A stretch of DNA of 64,000 nt from assembly GCF_003460505.1 (NCBI RefSeq), contig NZ_QTVG01000006.1, forward strand, positions 124,001 to 188,000. The letters run 5' to 3'. Below, piece by piece: positions 15,753 through 26,437 of this stretch. Under the pieces are notes generated by a model, which saw only the letters and a program-made list of their open reading frames with translations, did not search any database and had not been told where the DNA came from. The DNA comes from Eubacterium sp. AF36-5BH (GTDB taxonomy: Bacteria; Bacillota; Clostridia; Lachnospirales; Lachnospiraceae). Every line of letters starts with the position of its first letter. Within the stretch, counting starts at the first letter, position 1. The position numbers were made by a program, and so were the translations under genes.

Positions 15753-17075
15753 ATGAGAACAGATATTATAATTGTAGGAAGCGGATGCGCAGGTATGTAT
15801 TGTGCATTAAACCTGCCAAAAAACAAAGATATTTTAATTATTACAAAAGACATTGTAGAACATAGCGATTCATTTTTAGCACAGGGTGGTATGTGCATGT
15901 TGAAGGACAAAGAAGATTTTGATAGCTATTTCTACGATACAATGAAAGCCGGTCATTTTGAAAATGATACAGCAGCAGTTGAAACTATGATTAACTCATC
16001 ACCGGATCTTGTAAAAGATTTATTAAGTTACGGTGTTGATTTTGCAAGAGATGAGGATGGAAATCTGGCTTACACAAGAGAAGGTGCTCATGCAAGAAAT
16101 CGTATTCTTTATCACGAAGATATTACAGGCAAGGAAATAACAAGCCATATTTACGAACAATGTAAGAAGAGAGATAATATTACAATCAAGGAACATTGGA
16201 CCATGGTTGATATTATTCCAAAAACTGAAAATGGCAAAGAACAAAATGAATGCCTTGGTATAGTAGTAAAGAAAGATGACGTAACTTTAGATACTATTTA
16301 CGCAGATTATACTGTACTTGCCAGTGGTGGTATTGGTGGAATTTATAGATATTCAACTAACTACAGACATTTAACAGGTGATGCAGTGGCAGTGTCAATA
16401 AGACATAATATAGAGTTAAAAGATATTGATTATGTTCAGATTCACCCAACAACATTTTATTCAGAAAAAGAAGAAGACAGAAGTTTCTTAATTTCAGAAT
16501 CTGTAAGAGGTGAGGGCGCCCAGTTGTTTGACAAGGATAAGGAACGCTTTACAAATGAACTTCTACCTAGAGATATTTTAACAGGAAAAATTAAAGAGCA
16601 GATGAAGAAGGATGGCACTAATCATGTTTGGCTTTCAATGAAACCAATTGATGAGGAGCAGTTAACAAATCATTTTCCTAACATTGTAAAACACTGTAAG
16701 GAACATGGTTACAATGTGCCAAAAGAAATGATACCTGTTGTGCCTGCACAGCACTATTTTATGGGTGGCATAAAAGTAAACCTTCAAAGTAAAACTTCAA
16801 TGGACAGACTTTATGCAGTTGGTGAAACAGCATGTAATGGCGTTCACGGAAGAAATAGATTAGCAAGTAACTCATTACTTGAAAGTATGGTTTTTGCAAA
16901 ACGTGCAGCGGTGGAAATGTCTGAACAGTTTAATGATAGAGAATTCGACAGAAACGAAGAGACTGTAGATTTTGATAAATACAAAGATCTTCATGCATGG
17001 AATAAAGAAAATAAACAGATGATACTTGACTTAATTGAAGAGAGCAAAAAGCAAAGAGAGAAAGCAGACGCTTAA
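15753..17075 (+). CDS. nadB: L-aspartate oxidase
   Basis: A 440-residue FAD enzyme that oxidises L-aspartate to iminoaspartate, the first step of de novo NAD synthesis. The FAD fingerprint is GSGCAGMYCALNLP (about residues 8-21). The succinate-dehydrogenase-like active site is seen in VQIHPTTFY and SESVRGEGAQLFDKD, and HYFMGGIKV and HGRNRLASNSLLES follow. It is shorter than E. coli NadB (540), lacking part of the C-terminal helical domain, as is common in Clostridia. nadA (quinolinate synthase) is not adjacent, so it must be elsewhere or absent. No clear ribosome site beyond GGAAGTG. Confidence 0.93.
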   Translation: MRTDIIIVGSGCAGMYCALNLPKNKDILIITKDIVEHSDSFLAQGGMCMLKDKEDFDSYFYDTMKAGHFENDTAAVETMINSSPDLVKDLLSYGVDFARDEDGNLAYTREGAHARNRILYHEDITGKEITSHIYEQCKKRDNITIKEHWTMVDIIPKTENGKEQNECLGIVVKKDDVTLDTIYADYTVLASGGIGGIYRYSTNYRHLTGDAVAVSIRHNIELKDIDYVQIHPTTFYSEKEEDRSFLISESVRGEGAQLFDKDKERFTNELLPRDILTGKIKEQMKKDGTNHVWLSMKPIDEEQLTNHFPNIVKHCKEHGYNVPKEMIPVVPAQHYFMGGIKVNLQSKTSMDRLYAVGETACNGVHGRNRLASNSLLESMVFAKRAAVEMSEQFNDREFDRNEETVDFDKYKDLHAWNKENKQMILDLIEESKKQREKADA

Positions 17076-17171
17076 TTAAAAATAGAGTAAAAGTAGATGC
17101 AAAGCTATGAAAAATAGCAGATAAAAAATATATGCAAATACAAACAGATGCTTAATTAGAAAAGGAATAAA
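17065..17171 (+). repeat. Imperfect direct repeat between nadB and nadC
   Basis: A 27-base unit starting CAGACGCTTAATTA at 17065-17091, overlapping the nadB stop, recurs as CAGATGCTTAATTA at 17145-17171 (22 of 27 identical). The copies are 80 bases apart. This may be the trace of a local duplication. Confidence 0.45.
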
Positions 17172-17202
17172 CAAGAAAAGAACCAGAAAAGAGGAGGAAA
17201 AT

Positions 17203-18057
17203 ATGTTTGATCCAATAACATTAAAATTAACAGTAGACCCACTTATTGAAAGTGCTTTAAAGGAAGATGTTACAAGCGAGGATGTAACAACAAATGCAGT
17301 AATGCCTGAGTCATGTATGGGACAGGTAGATTTAATTTGTAAGGAAGATGGTGTAATCTGTGGATTACAGGTTTTCTCAAGAGCATTCCAGCTTTTAGAT
17401 GAAAATACAAAGATAGAACTTTTTGTAAAAGATGGTGACCAGGTTAAGGCAGGTCAGCTAATGGGAACTGTTACAGGTGACATTAGAGTTCTTTTAGTTG
17501 GAGAACGTACAGGTCTTAACTTTTTACAGAGAATGAGTGGTATTGCAAGTTATACTAACTCAATTGCAAAATTACTTGAAGGAAGTAAGGTTAAACTTTT
17601 AGACACAAGAAAGACAACTCCAAACAACAGAATCTTTGAAAAATATTCAGTTAGAGTTGGTGGTGGAAACAACCATAGATACAATTTAACAGACGGAGTT
17701 TTATTAAAGGACAACCATATTGGAGCAGCAGGTGGTGTTAAGGAAGCAATAAAAATGGCTAAAGATTATGCTCCATTTGTTAGAAAGATTGAAGTGGAAG
17801 TAGAAAATCTTGATATGGTAAAGGAAGCTGTTGAAGCAGGGGCTGATATTATTATGTTAGATAATATGGAACATGATGTAATGAAAGAAGCTGTTGACAT
17901 TATTGATGGAAGAGCTGAAATTGAAATCTCAGGAAATGTTACAAGAGAAAACATTGCTAAATTAATTGATTTAGGTGTTGATTATATTTCAAGTGGAGCA
18001 TTAACACATTCATCTCCAATTCTTGATATATCTCTTAAGAATTTACACAGAATCTAA
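17203..18057 (+). CDS. nadC: Nicotinate-nucleotide pyrophosphorylase (carboxylating)
   Basis: A 284-residue quinolinate phosphoribosyltransferase, which makes nicotinate mononucleotide from quinolinate and PRPP. Family marks: GERTGLNFLQRMSGIA (about 105-120), LDTRKTTP, RVGGGNNHRYNLTDGVLLKDNH, EVEVENLDM, IMLDNM, and EISGNVTRENI near the C-terminus. The length matches the family. GAGGAGG precedes the ATG. It is followed 70 bases later by niaR. Confidence 0.95.
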   Translation: MFDPITLKLTVDPLIESALKEDVTSEDVTTNAVMPESCMGQVDLICKEDGVICGLQVFSRAFQLLDENTKIELFVKDGDQVKAGQLMGTVTGDIRVLLVGERTGLNFLQRMSGIASYTNSIAKLLEGSKVKLLDTRKTTPNNRIFEKYSVRVGGGNNHRYNLTDGVLLKDNHIGAAGGVKEAIKMAKDYAPFVRKIEVEVENLDMVKEAVEAGADIIMLDNMEHDVMKEAVDIIDGRAEIEISGNVTRENIAKLIDLGVDYISSGALTHSSPILDISLKNLHRI

Positions 18058-18127
18058 TTTGTAATAGAAAATATAGTAAAGTGGCATTAATTAAGTAATA
18101 TAGTATTGAACTCATTAGGAGGAACAA

Positions 18128-18676
18128 ATGAGCGGAGAAAAAAGAAGGGAAAATTTGCTTAAGATTTTGCAGGAAAGCCATAAGCCGGTTTCAGGAACAA
18201 AGTTAGCTGAAAAATTTCAGGTTAGCAGACAGGTTGTTGTACAGGATATTGCTTTACTTCGTGCATCAAATCATGATATTGTTTCTACGCACAAAGGCTA
18301 TGTTTTAAAAGATAAAGATCATATTTCACGAGTGTTTAAGGTAAAGCACAGTGAAGAGAAAATGCTTGATGAATTAAATCTTATTGTGGATTGTGGTGGA
18401 AAAGTTGAAGATGTGTTTGTTTATCATAAACTATATAATGTTGTGCGTGTGCCAATGAACATCAAGTCAAGAATGGATGCAAAAAAATACGTTGAGTCCA
18501 TTAAAGGGGGCGTTTCGGTTCCCCTAGAGCAGATAACATCTGAATATCATTATCACACAGTAGTGGCAGATTCAGAGGAAACTTTAGACATAATTCAACA
18601 GCAATTGCAGGAACATGGATATTTGGTTGCATTAAGGGATTATGAACCTGTAGACTTTTGGGGAGAAGAAGAATAA
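18128..18676 (+). CDS. niaR: NiaR, niacin-responsive transcription repressor (HTH + 3H domain)
   Basis: 182 residues. The N-terminal winged helix (KLAEKFQVSRQVVVQDIALLRA, residues 25-46) is followed by a 3H domain. Metal ligands His74, Glu82, His141 and His143 keep the spacing of His79, Glu87, His146, His148 in the Thermotoga NiaR structure. NiaR represses NAD synthesis and niacin transport genes when nicotinic acid is available. Its location after nadB-nadC matches this, and candidate operators flank the operon promoter. AGGAGG precedes the ATG. Confidence 0.93.
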   Translation: MSGEKRRENLLKILQESHKPVSGTKLAEKFQVSRQVVVQDIALLRASNHDIVSTHKGYVLKDKDHISRVFKVKHSEEKMLDELNLIVDCGGKVEDVFVYHKLYNVVRVPMNIKSRMDAKKYVESIKGGVSVPLEQITSEYHYHTVVADSEETLDIIQQQLQEHGYLVALRDYEPVDFWGEEE

Positions 18677-18754
18677 CTATAAATAGCAGTTAGTTTTGAA
18701 ATTAAGATAGAAGAACTTAAAGTTATAAAAATAATAAATAGTAATGCATATAAT

Positions 18755-18816
18755 AAAGTTACATGAAGTGCGAAAAAACAGAAAAATTGTAAAAGTTTCA
18801 CACTTTATGTAACTTT
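18755..18816. repeat. Inverted repeat after niaR
   Basis: AAAGTTACATGAAGTG (18755-18770) and CACTTTATGTAACTTT (18801-18816) pair over 16 bp (one G-U) around a 30-base loop. It may end the nad operon; the T tail is short. A TATACT at 18830-18835 next to it may be the -10 box of the lipoprotein gene. The rest of the gap is AT-rich. Confidence 0.45.
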
Positions 18817-18944
18817 TATGCTATACTTAAACTTAGACAAAGAGGCAAATATGAAAAACAAAAACTATTTTATCTTAATAAAATACCGATTTAATAATCT
18901 ATATTTCATATTACCTACTTGTAAATATCAAAAAGGAGAAGGAT

Positions 18945-20048
18945 ATGAATATGAAGAAAATCTTATCAATTGCCTTATCACTTGTTATGATAATGGCACT
19001 ATTCACAGGTTGCGGAAGCAACAAAAACGCAAAGACTAAAGATAATGGCTCTTACTTTAAAGAAGTAAAGAAGATGCAGGAAATTAGGACAGGAACAGGG
19101 GAAGTAGAACTTTCATTTGATGTAAGTGCAGATTCAATCAAGAAAGATAAAACTATACCTGCCAAGTTCAAGAAGGATGGCAAGATACAGGGCAAGTTAA
19201 AAGTTGAGACAACAACAGAATCAACATCAAAGCTTGCTGCTAAAATCTCACTTCAATATTTAACAGATACTTATGAAGAATTGACAACAGTTGTAATTGA
19301 TGGTTCAAAATTATATATGAATATGGGTTCAATATCTAAATTCATAAGTAAAATTGACAGTGAGTCAGGAAAACAGTTTGAAAGCGCCTTAAAGCAGATT
19401 GGTGCCACAGGATATGTTTCACTTAATTTAAATCAGGTTGCGGATTTATTAGAAATAGACAAGGAAGCTTTCGCTAAGGCAGTGACATCATCTACAAAGA
19501 TTAATACAAAGGTATATGATTCATTAGAAAAAGATTTCTCATCATTACAGGGAAAAGACGGAAATGACTATACGCTTACAGTAAATGGTGAAAACGCTGA
19601 TGCAGCAGTTACAGCTTTAGTAAGCTTCTGTGACAATTCATTAAAGGATATTTATAATGAATTAATGGACGTTTACATTGAAGCATTTGGTGCAGATTCA
19701 ACTATTGGAAAACAGTATGCTAACATGAAAAAAGACACAAAGGATGTTGACAATACAATTAAGAAAGTTAAAGACAACAAAGATAAAATTGTAAGTGCAA
19801 TTAAAGATTCAAATGCTAATATTGTATCAAAGGCAAAAGTAACAGGTGACAAGGGTAGCAGAAAAGGAACTATCTCTATTGAAACAGGAGAAATCAAGAA
19901 TGATGATGCATCAATGAATATTTCATTAACATCAAACATAACAGAAGGAAAGCCTTCAGTTAAGGATTTAGTTCCAACAGAAAATGTAACTGACTTAACT
20001 TCTATTATAACAATGCTTTCATCACAGATGTCAGGTAAGGGATTATAG
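18945..20048 (+). CDS. Uncharacterised lipoprotein
   Basis: 367 residues. The first 24 are a lipoprotein signal with lipobox L-F-T-G-C (Cys23 or nearby), followed by a Lys/Asn-rich linker. The mature part is soluble, rich in Lys, Asp, Ser and Thr, with repeated beta-type stretches (GEVELSFDVSADS, KLKVETTTESTS, SYVSLNLNQVADLLEI-like), and ends SSQMSGKGL. I cannot name the family. It should be anchored on the outer face of the membrane. AAGGAGAAGG precedes ATG 18945. Confidence 0.75.
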   Translation: MNMKKILSIALSLVMIMALFTGCGSNKNAKTKDNGSYFKEVKKMQEIRTGTGEVELSFDVSADSIKKDKTIPAKFKKDGKIQGKLKVETTTESTSKLAAKISLQYLTDTYEELTTVVIDGSKLYMNMGSISKFISKIDSESGKQFESALKQIGATGYVSLNLNQVADLLEIDKEAFAKAVTSSTKINTKVYDSLEKDFSSLQGKDGNDYTLTVNGENADAAVTALVSFCDNSLKDIYNELMDVYIEAFGADSTIGKQYANMKKDTKDVDNTIKKVKDNKDKIVSAIKDSNANIVSKAKVTGDKGSRKGTISIETGEIKNDDASMNISLTSNITEGKPSVKDLVPTENVTDLTSIITMLSSQMSGKGL

Positions 20049-20177
20049 AAAGTTGAGCATAAAAATTCCCTAACAATAGCCGGCGGACAACCGGGATAAT
20101 TAACAGTAGATGTTGTAATTAATCATAATTATTAACACAGATGAATAATTATGGAAATAATGTTAATAATACACAAA

Positions 20178-20232
20178 AAAAGTAGCGATAATGATAATTT
20201 GGAAATGTTCCCATTACATTATCGCTACTTTT
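20178..20232. terminator. Bidirectional terminator between the lipoprotein gene and pyrG
   Basis: AAAAGTAGCGATAATG (20178-20193) and CATTATCGCTACTTTT (20217-20232) form a perfect 16-bp stem with A and T runs on both sides, serving both convergent genes. Confidence 0.88.
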
Positions 20233-20243
20233 GTATTTTTTGG

Positions 20244-21842
20244 TTATTTGTTATTTAATGCAGCTTCAACAAATCCCAAGAACAATGGATGAGGTCTGTT
20301 AGGACGGCTCTTAAGTTCAGGATGTGCCTGAGTTGCAATAAAGAATGGATGAGATGGTATTTCAACCATTTCAATAATTCTGCCGTCAGGAGAAATACCT
20401 GAAAGCATCATACCATTATCTGTTAAAACTTTTCTAAAGTCATTGTTTACTTCATATCTGTGACGGTGACGTTCATGAATTAATTCTTCTCCATATAATT
20501 CATAAGCTTTGCTGTTCTTGTCAAGTTTACATGGATAAGAACCAAGTCTTAATGTACCACCAATATCTGTTACACCTTCCTGATCAGACATAAGGCTGAT
20601 AACAGGATGAGTAGTTGAAGGATCAAGTTCAATACTGTGTGCATCTCTGTATCCAACAACATCTCTTGTAAATTCAACAATTGATAACTGCATTCCAAGG
20701 CAAAGTCCTAAGAATGGTATATTGTTTTCTCTTGCGTATTTAATAGCTGCAATCTTACCGTCGATTCCACGACTTCCAAAACCACCGGGAACTAAAATTC
20801 CTGAAACATCTGAAAATACTTCAGCAGCGTTTTCGTTTGTTACTGTTTCAGAATCAACCCATTTAATATTTACTGTAGCACTGTTTGGATAGCCTGCATG
20901 CTTTAATGATTCAACAACACTGATATAAGCATCGTGTAAAGCAATATATTTTCCAACTAAGGCAACTGTAACTTCCCTTGTAGGATTCTTAGCAGCCTTA
21001 ACCATTGCTTTCCAGTCATCTAAATCAGGTTCAGGACAATCAAGCTTTAAGCTGTTGCAAACGATTTCTGCAAGATGTTCTTTTTCCATTGCAAGAGGTG
21101 CTTCATAAAGCATGTCGACTGTAAGGTTCTGTACAACGTTACTTGCAGGCACATTACAGAATAAGCTGATTTTGTCTTTTAAGTTGTCATCAATTTCATG
21201 TTCTGTACGGCAAACAACCACATCTGGCTGTATACCAAGTCTTTGAAGCTCCTTAACACTCATCTGAATTGGTTTTGTTTTCATTTCTTCAGATGCAGGT
21301 AAGTAAACCATAAGAGCAACATGAATTAAAATACAGTTCTCGCGACCAACATCATGCTGGAACTGTCGAATGGCTTCAATGTAAGGCTGAGATTCAATAT
21401 CTCCAACTGTACCACCAACTTCAATAATTGCAATTTCTGTTTCTTCGCTTAAACTTCTGTAGAAGCGACTTTTAATTTCGTTTGTAATGTGAGGAATAAC
21501 CTGAACTGTTCCACCACCAAAATCACCACGTCTTTCTTTTTCAAGAACAGACCAATAAACCTTACCGGTAGTTACATTTGAGTTTTTTGTTAAGCTTTCA
21601 TCAATGAATCTTTCATAGTGTCCTAAGTCAAGGTCTGTTTCAGCACCGTCATCTGTTACGAAAACTTCACCATGCTGGACAGGATTCATTGTACCCGGGT
21701 CAATGTTAATATATGGATCAAACTTCTGCATAGTTACTTTGTAACCACGAGCTTTAAGAAGTCTTCCAAGAGAAGCGGCTGTAATTCCTTTACCAAGACC
21801 TGAAACTACACCACCAGTTACAAAAACGTACTTCACTGCCAT
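20244..21842 (-). CDS. pyrG: CTP synthase
   Basis: 532 residues. The synthase domain starts [26 protein letters not shown] and contains [17 protein letters not shown]. The class I glutamine amidotransferase domain follows from about residue 290, with the nucleophile in FLGLCLGMQ and the catalytic His/Glu in [10 protein letters not shown]. It aminates UTP to CTP with glutamine and ATP. GGAGGAAAA precedes the ATG. Single gene, divergent from ftsH, ending in a shared terminator with the lipoprotein gene. Confidence 0.97.
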   Translation of the reverse strand: MAVKYVFVTGGVVSGLGKGITAASLGRLLKARGYKVTMQKFDPYINIDPGTMNPVQHGEVFVTDDGAETDLDLGHYERFIDESLTKNSNVTTGKVYWSVLEKERRGDFGGGTVQVIPHITNEIKSRFYRSLSEETEIAIIEVGGTVGDIESQPYIEAIRQFQHDVGRENCILIHVALMVYLPASEEMKTKPIQMSVKELQRLGIQPDVVVCRTEHEIDDNLKDKISLFCNVPASNVVQNLTVDMLYEAPLAMEKEHLAEIVCNSLKLDCPEPDLDDWKAMVKAAKNPTREVTVALVGKYIALHDAYISVVESLKHAGYPNSATVNIKWVDSETVTNENAAEVFSDVSGILVPGGFGSRGIDGKIAAIKYARENNIPFLGLCLGMQLSIVEFTRDVVGYRDAHSIELDPSTTHPVISLMSDQEGVTDIGGTLRLGSYPCKLDKNSKAYELYGEELIHERHRHRYEVNNDFRKVLTDNGMMLSGISPDGRIIEMVEIPSHPFFIATQAHPELKSRPNRPHPLFLGFVEAALNNK

Positions 21843-22169
21843 GTGATTTTTCCTCCATTGTATTATTTATAAATTTTTTTAAAAATTGTTTTTTTAATAA
21901 ATTCCTAAATATGTAGTATAACCAAAATATTGATTTTAATTAATATTTCGTATTATAAAACACACCATAATAGTGTACTACAATCAAGATTCAGATTCCA
22001 TAACAAAATAAATTTTGTTAAAAATTAATGAAATATTAAACAAAATTTAACATAAATTAAGCACGATATGGTATATTGTTAAGTATAAAATAAAACACCT
22101 GTAGCATATTGTAATTTATACGGAAATCTATGACAAAAAATATCAAAGGTGGAAAGGATACCAGACTAA
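21843..22169. other. Divergent intergenic region between pyrG and ftsH
   Basis: 327 very AT-rich bases. On the minus strand TATACT (complement at 21917-21922 region) and TATAAT (complement around 21952-21957) are possible pyrG -10 boxes. On the plus strand TATATT near 22072 could serve ftsH. I cannot assign matching -35 boxes with confidence, and no structured leader is apparent. Confidence 0.3.
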
Positions 22170-24227
22170 ATGGATAACAACAGAAACATACCCCCTCGTA
22201 ATAATCAGGGTGGACCTAACAATCAAAAGAAAAATAAAATAATATCAGTAGTTGTAACTTTTATAGTGGCATTGATTTTTACAAGTTTAATGTCTTATAT
22301 GTTTGACTCAGCAACAAAGAAAGAAATAACTTATAATCAGTTTATTGATTTGCTGGATCAGGGCCAGGTAGAGAAAGTTACATTTGATGCAAACAAGATT
22401 TATATAGTTCCAAAAACAGATGGAACACCCCTTATTAGGACAACATTTTGGACAACAAAATTAGATGATCCTGATTTAATTACAGATTTAAAGGATAAAT
22501 ATGCCGGCGTGTCATTTAAGGCAGAAGCGTCAAGTGCAAGTACTAGTATTTTATATATGCTACTTGAAGGGGTATTGCCACTTGTATTTTTCTGGGCAAT
22601 GCTAATGTTCATAATGAGAAAGACCACAGGCGGAAAAGGCGGTGGCGGTGTATTTGGCGTAGGAAAGTCAAATGCAAAGATTTATATACAGAAAGAAACA
22701 GGTGTTACATTTAAAGATGTTGCAGGACAGGAAGAAGCAAAGGAATCAGTAGTGGAAATGGTAGATTTCTTACACAATCCGGGCAAGTACACAGCAATTG
22801 GTGCAAAACTTCCAAAGGGAGCTTTGTTAGTAGGACCTCCGGGAACAGGTAAAACTCTTCTTGCAAAGGCTGTGGCCGGTGAAGCAAAGGTACCGTTTTT
22901 CTCGCTTTCAGGTTCTGACTTTGTAGAAATGTTTGTAGGTGTTGGTGCTTCAAGAGTTAGAGATTTATTTAAGCAGGCGGAAGAAAACGCACCATGTATT
23001 GTATTCATTGATGAAATTGACTCGATTGGTAAAAGTCGTGACTCACGATACGGTGGTGGAAATGATGAGCGTGAACAGACACTTAATGCATTACTTGCAG
23101 AGATGGATGGTTTTGACTCATCAAAAGGTATTTTGATTTTAGCAGCAACAAACAGACCGGAAGTTTTAGATCCGGCACTTTTAAGACCAGGACGTTTCGA
23201 CAGACGAGTTATAGTTGACACACCTGATTTTAAGGGCAGACTTGAAACATTAAAGGTACATTCAAAAGATGTTAAGTTAGATGAGACAGTTGATTTAGAT
23301 GCTATTGCAAACATTACAAGCGGTGCAGTAGGATCTGATCTTGCAAATATGGTAAATGAAGCAGCAATCAATGCTGTTAAATGTGGCAGAAAAGCAATTT
23401 CACAGGATGACTTAATGGAAGCTGTTGAAGTTGTAATTGCCGGTCGAGAAAAGAAAGACAGAATCTTAAGTAAAGAAGAAAAGAAGATTGTGTCATATCA
23501 TGAAGTTGGACATGCACTGGTTGCAGCAATACAAAAACATGCAGAACCTGTACAGAAGATTACAATTGTTCCAAGAACAATGGGTTCATTAGGCTATGTT
23601 ATACAGGCACCTGAAAAGGAAAAATACTTAATGTCAAAAGATGAATTAAGTGCAGAACTTGTAACATTGCTTGCAGGTAGAGCTTCAGAAGAAATCGTGT
23701 TTGATTCAGTAACAACAGGAGCATCAAATGATATGGAGAAGGCAACTAAGATTGCCCGCTCAATGATTGCTCAGTATGGTATGTCAGAAAAATTTGGCTT
23801 AATGAGTCTTGAACAGATTAGTGACCCATATTTAGGTGGTCATTCTCAGTTAAACTGTAGCGATAAGACTGCAACAGAAATTGAAGAAGAAGTTAAGACT
23901 CTTCTAAAACAGAAATACGAAGAAGCAAAGAAACTTCTTCTGGAAAACAGAGATAAGCTTGATAAAATAGCCAAGTTCCTTTATGAAAAGGAAACAATTA
24001 CCGGAAAACAGTTTATGGATATTTACCATAAATGTGATGAACCTGAAGCAAGGGAAGAGACTACACAAACTGTTGAAACTGTTGAAAATGCAAGGGAAGA
24101 AGCAGTACAGCCTACAGAAGAAACTGTAGCAAAGGAAGAGACGGTACAGCCAGCAGAAGAAACTACTACAAGGGAAGAGACTACACAAACTGTTGAAAAT
24201 GCAAAAGAAGATATTACAGAAAAGTAA
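22170..24227 (+). CDS. ftsH: ATP-dependent zinc metalloprotease FtsH with repetitive C-terminal tail
   Basis: 685 residues. Two membrane helices (about 24-47 and 126-149) flank an external domain. The AAA module has Walker A GPPGTGKT, Walker B IVFIDEID and the second region of homology [20 protein letters not shown]. The zinc protease has YHEVGH, with Val in place of the common Ala. FtsH degrades unneeded membrane proteins and some regulators. After about residue 625 comes a Glu/Thr-rich tail with repeats of REETTQTVE and [10 protein letters not shown]. The start is set by MDNNRN; GGTGGAAAGG lies 12 bases upstream. Confidence 0.95.
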   Translation: MDNNRNIPPRNNQGGPNNQKKNKIISVVVTFIVALIFTSLMSYMFDSATKKEITYNQFIDLLDQGQVEKVTFDANKIYIVPKTDGTPLIRTTFWTTKLDDPDLITDLKDKYAGVSFKAEASSASTSILYMLLEGVLPLVFFWAMLMFIMRKTTGGKGGGGVFGVGKSNAKIYIQKETGVTFKDVAGQEEAKESVVEMVDFLHNPGKYTAIGAKLPKGALLVGPPGTGKTLLAKAVAGEAKVPFFSLSGSDFVEMFVGVGASRVRDLFKQAEENAPCIVFIDEIDSIGKSRDSRYGGGNDEREQTLNALLAEMDGFDSSKGILILAATNRPEVLDPALLRPGRFDRRVIVDTPDFKGRLETLKVHSKDVKLDETVDLDAIANITSGAVGSDLANMVNEAAINAVKCGRKAISQDDLMEAVEVVIAGREKKDRILSKEEKKIVSYHEVGHALVAAIQKHAEPVQKITIVPRTMGSLGYVIQAPEKEKYLMSKDELSAELVTLLAGRASEEIVFDSVTTGASNDMEKATKIARSMIAQYGMSEKFGLMSLEQISDPYLGGHSQLNCSDKTATEIEEEVKTLLKQKYEEAKKLLLENRDKLDKIAKFLYEKETITGKQFMDIYHKCDEPEAREETTQTVETVENAREEAVQPTEETVAKEETVQPAEETTTREETTQTVENAKEDITEK

Positions 24228-24327
24228 TAACAAATAATTATAAAAAGATAATAGCCCACAACAGGAACATTAAGAAAAATTAGCAAAATTATGTTAATTT
24301 AATAATCAGATGTTCCAGGGCAAATTA

Positions 24328-24383
24328 AATAAGGTGGTTGCAAACAATAGTATATGTTTGGGACCACCTTATTAATCTTTGTT
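24328..24383 (+). terminator. Terminator between ftsH and uvrC
   Basis: AATAAGGTGGT (24328-24338) pairs with ACCACCTTATT (24363-24373), with AAACA/TGTTT pairing inside, then AATCTTTGTT. A second weaker inverted pair, GGAACAT and ATGTTCC, lies upstream (about 24262-24317). Confidence 0.78.
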
Positions 24384-24440
24384 AGGACAGCTATATATGA
24401 TACAATTATAAAAGTAAAACATTTGATGGAAGGGTAAGAA

Positions 24441-26363
24441 ATGAGTGGTTTTAACATACAGGAAGAATTGAAGAAAATGCCGGATACACCGGGAGTATAT
24501 TTAATGCATAATAAGCATGATGATGTAATATACGTTGGGAAGGCGATTAATTTAAAAAGACGTGTAAGCTCTTATTTTAGGCAAAGCACAAAGAAAAGTC
24601 TGAAAATTCAGTCAATGGTAACACAGATTGTCCGCTTTGAATATATCCTAACTGACTCAGAATTAGAGGCTTTGATTTTAGAGTGTAACCTTATAAAAGA
24701 ATACCGCCCTAAATATAATACAATGCTTATGGATGATAAAACTTATCCATACGTAATGGTAACCACAAGCGAAAACTATCCAAGGATTGTCATGGCAAGA
24801 AGAATGAAAAAAGATGGTAACAAATATTTTGGACCTTTTACAAGTGGCGGGGCAGTAAGGGATACTATTGATTTGCTACAAAAAATGTATCACATTAGAA
24901 GCTGTAGAAAATCAATTATAGTAAAACATGATGAAAACTATAAAGCAAATTCAAATAATACAGCAACAAAAGAAATACCAACTGTAAACGGCAGACCATG
25001 TCTCTACTACCACATGGGACAATGTGGTGGGGCATGTCAGGGTTACATTTCAGTGGAAGAATATAAGGAAAATGTTAATAAGGCAATTAAATTTCTTGAA
25101 GGCAATTACAGAGAGACAATCAAGGAACTTGAAGAAAAAATGCAGGCTGCATCAGCAGAATTAGATTTCGAACAGGCAATGGAATACAGAGATTTAATTA
25201 ACAGCATCAATCACGTAGCCGGCAACCAAAAAATTACAACCCACAAATTTGAAAACAGAGATATTATTGCATACGCAGAAGAAGGAAATGATGCAGTAGT
25301 ACAGGTTTTCTTTGTAAGAAACGGAAAGCTCATAGGCAGGGAACATTTTTATTTAACAACAGTCCCGGGAGATACGGGAAAAGATATTATTACAAGTTTT
25401 ATCAAGCAGTATTATATTGGCACGCCGTTTATTCCTAATCAGTTGCTTGTTCAAGAAGAAGTGGATGAACCGGAGCTATTGTCTGAAATGTTAAGCAGAA
25501 ATCAGAATTATAAAGTTAAAATTGTTAATCCTAAAAAAGGAAGCAAGGAAAAACTTGTGGAATTGGCTGCAAAGAATGCACAAAATCTTTTGGAACAAAA
25601 CAAAGAAAAATATAGAAGAGAACAGAAGAAAACTGTTGGCGCTGTAAAAGAAATAGAACAGTTAATAGATGTTCACAACATTCACAGAATGGAATCTTAC
25701 GATATATCTAACACCAACGGATACGAGTCAGTTGCATCCATGATTGTTTATGAAGATGGAAAACCAAAAAGAAATAATTACAGAAAATTTAAAATTAAAA
25801 CAGTACAGGGACCTGATGACTATGCAAGTATGGAAGAAGTTTTAACAAGAAGGTTTAAACATGGTCTGGATGAAAGAGAAAAAATGGATATGGAAGGCAA
25901 CAGTGATTATGAGCTGGGAAGCTTTTCAAAATTTCCGGACCTTCTTTTAATGGATGGTGGAAAAGGTCAGGTAAATGTGGCACTTCGTGTGTTAGATGAA
26001 CTTAAAATAAACATACCTGTATGTGGTATGGTAAAGGATGATAATCATAGAACTAGAGGCTTATATTACAATAATTTGGAAATACCAATAGATACAAGAT
26101 CTGAGGCTTTTAAACTGATAACAAGAATTCAGGATGAAACCCATAGGTTCGCAATTGAGTATCATAGAAGCCTTAGAAACAAAAAAGAGGTAAAATCAAT
26201 ATTAGATGACATACCGGGAGTTGGTCCATCAAGAAGAAAAGCTTTAATGCTTTATTTTAAATCAATAGAGGCAATAAGAGAGGCTGATGTAGACCAATTA
26301 TTAAAAGTGACTTCCATTAATGAAAAAGTGGCGAAAGATATATACAAATTTTTTCACAAATGA
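24441..26363 (+). CDS. uvrC: Excinuclease ABC subunit C
   Basis: 640 residues in the standard order. The GIY-YIG nuclease covers about 14-92 ([19 protein letters not shown]). A Cys-containing block follows ([17 protein letters not shown]). The UVR motif is [17 protein letters not shown] near 235-250. The RNase H-like nuclease has [16 protein letters not shown] and [10 protein letters not shown], and the C-terminal helix-hairpin-helix is [17 protein letters not shown]. It makes the dual incisions around DNA lesions with UvrB. hprK follows 74 bases later. Confidence 0.96.
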   Translation: MSGFNIQEELKKMPDTPGVYLMHNKHDDVIYVGKAINLKRRVSSYFRQSTKKSLKIQSMVTQIVRFEYILTDSELEALILECNLIKEYRPKYNTMLMDDKTYPYVMVTTSENYPRIVMARRMKKDGNKYFGPFTSGGAVRDTIDLLQKMYHIRSCRKSIIVKHDENYKANSNNTATKEIPTVNGRPCLYYHMGQCGGACQGYISVEEYKENVNKAIKFLEGNYRETIKELEEKMQAASAELDFEQAMEYRDLINSINHVAGNQKITTHKFENRDIIAYAEEGNDAVVQVFFVRNGKLIGREHFYLTTVPGDTGKDIITSFIKQYYIGTPFIPNQLLVQEEVDEPELLSEMLSRNQNYKVKIVNPKKGSKEKLVELAAKNAQNLLEQNKEKYRREQKKTVGAVKEIEQLIDVHNIHRMESYDISNTNGYESVASMIVYEDGKPKRNNYRKFKIKTVQGPDDYASMEEVLTRRFKHGLDEREKMDMEGNSDYELGSFSKFPDLLLMDGGKGQVNVALRVLDELKINIPVCGMVKDDNHRTRGLYYNNLEIPIDTRSEAFKLITRIQDETHRFAIEYHRSLRNKKEVKSILDDIPGVGPSRRKALMLYFKSIEAIREADVDQLLKVTSINEKVAKDIYKFFHK

Positions 26364-26437
26364 TAGAATAGCAGTGGATAATTGCGCATTTTTGCGTAGA
26401 GAGAACGAAAATAAAAAGACCTATAAGGAGGTAGATT

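Noticed and set aside
22682..23371. Long minus-strand open frame inside ftsH
   Set aside because: Shadow of the ftsH reading frame; no start signals and Ser/Thr-rich antisense composition.
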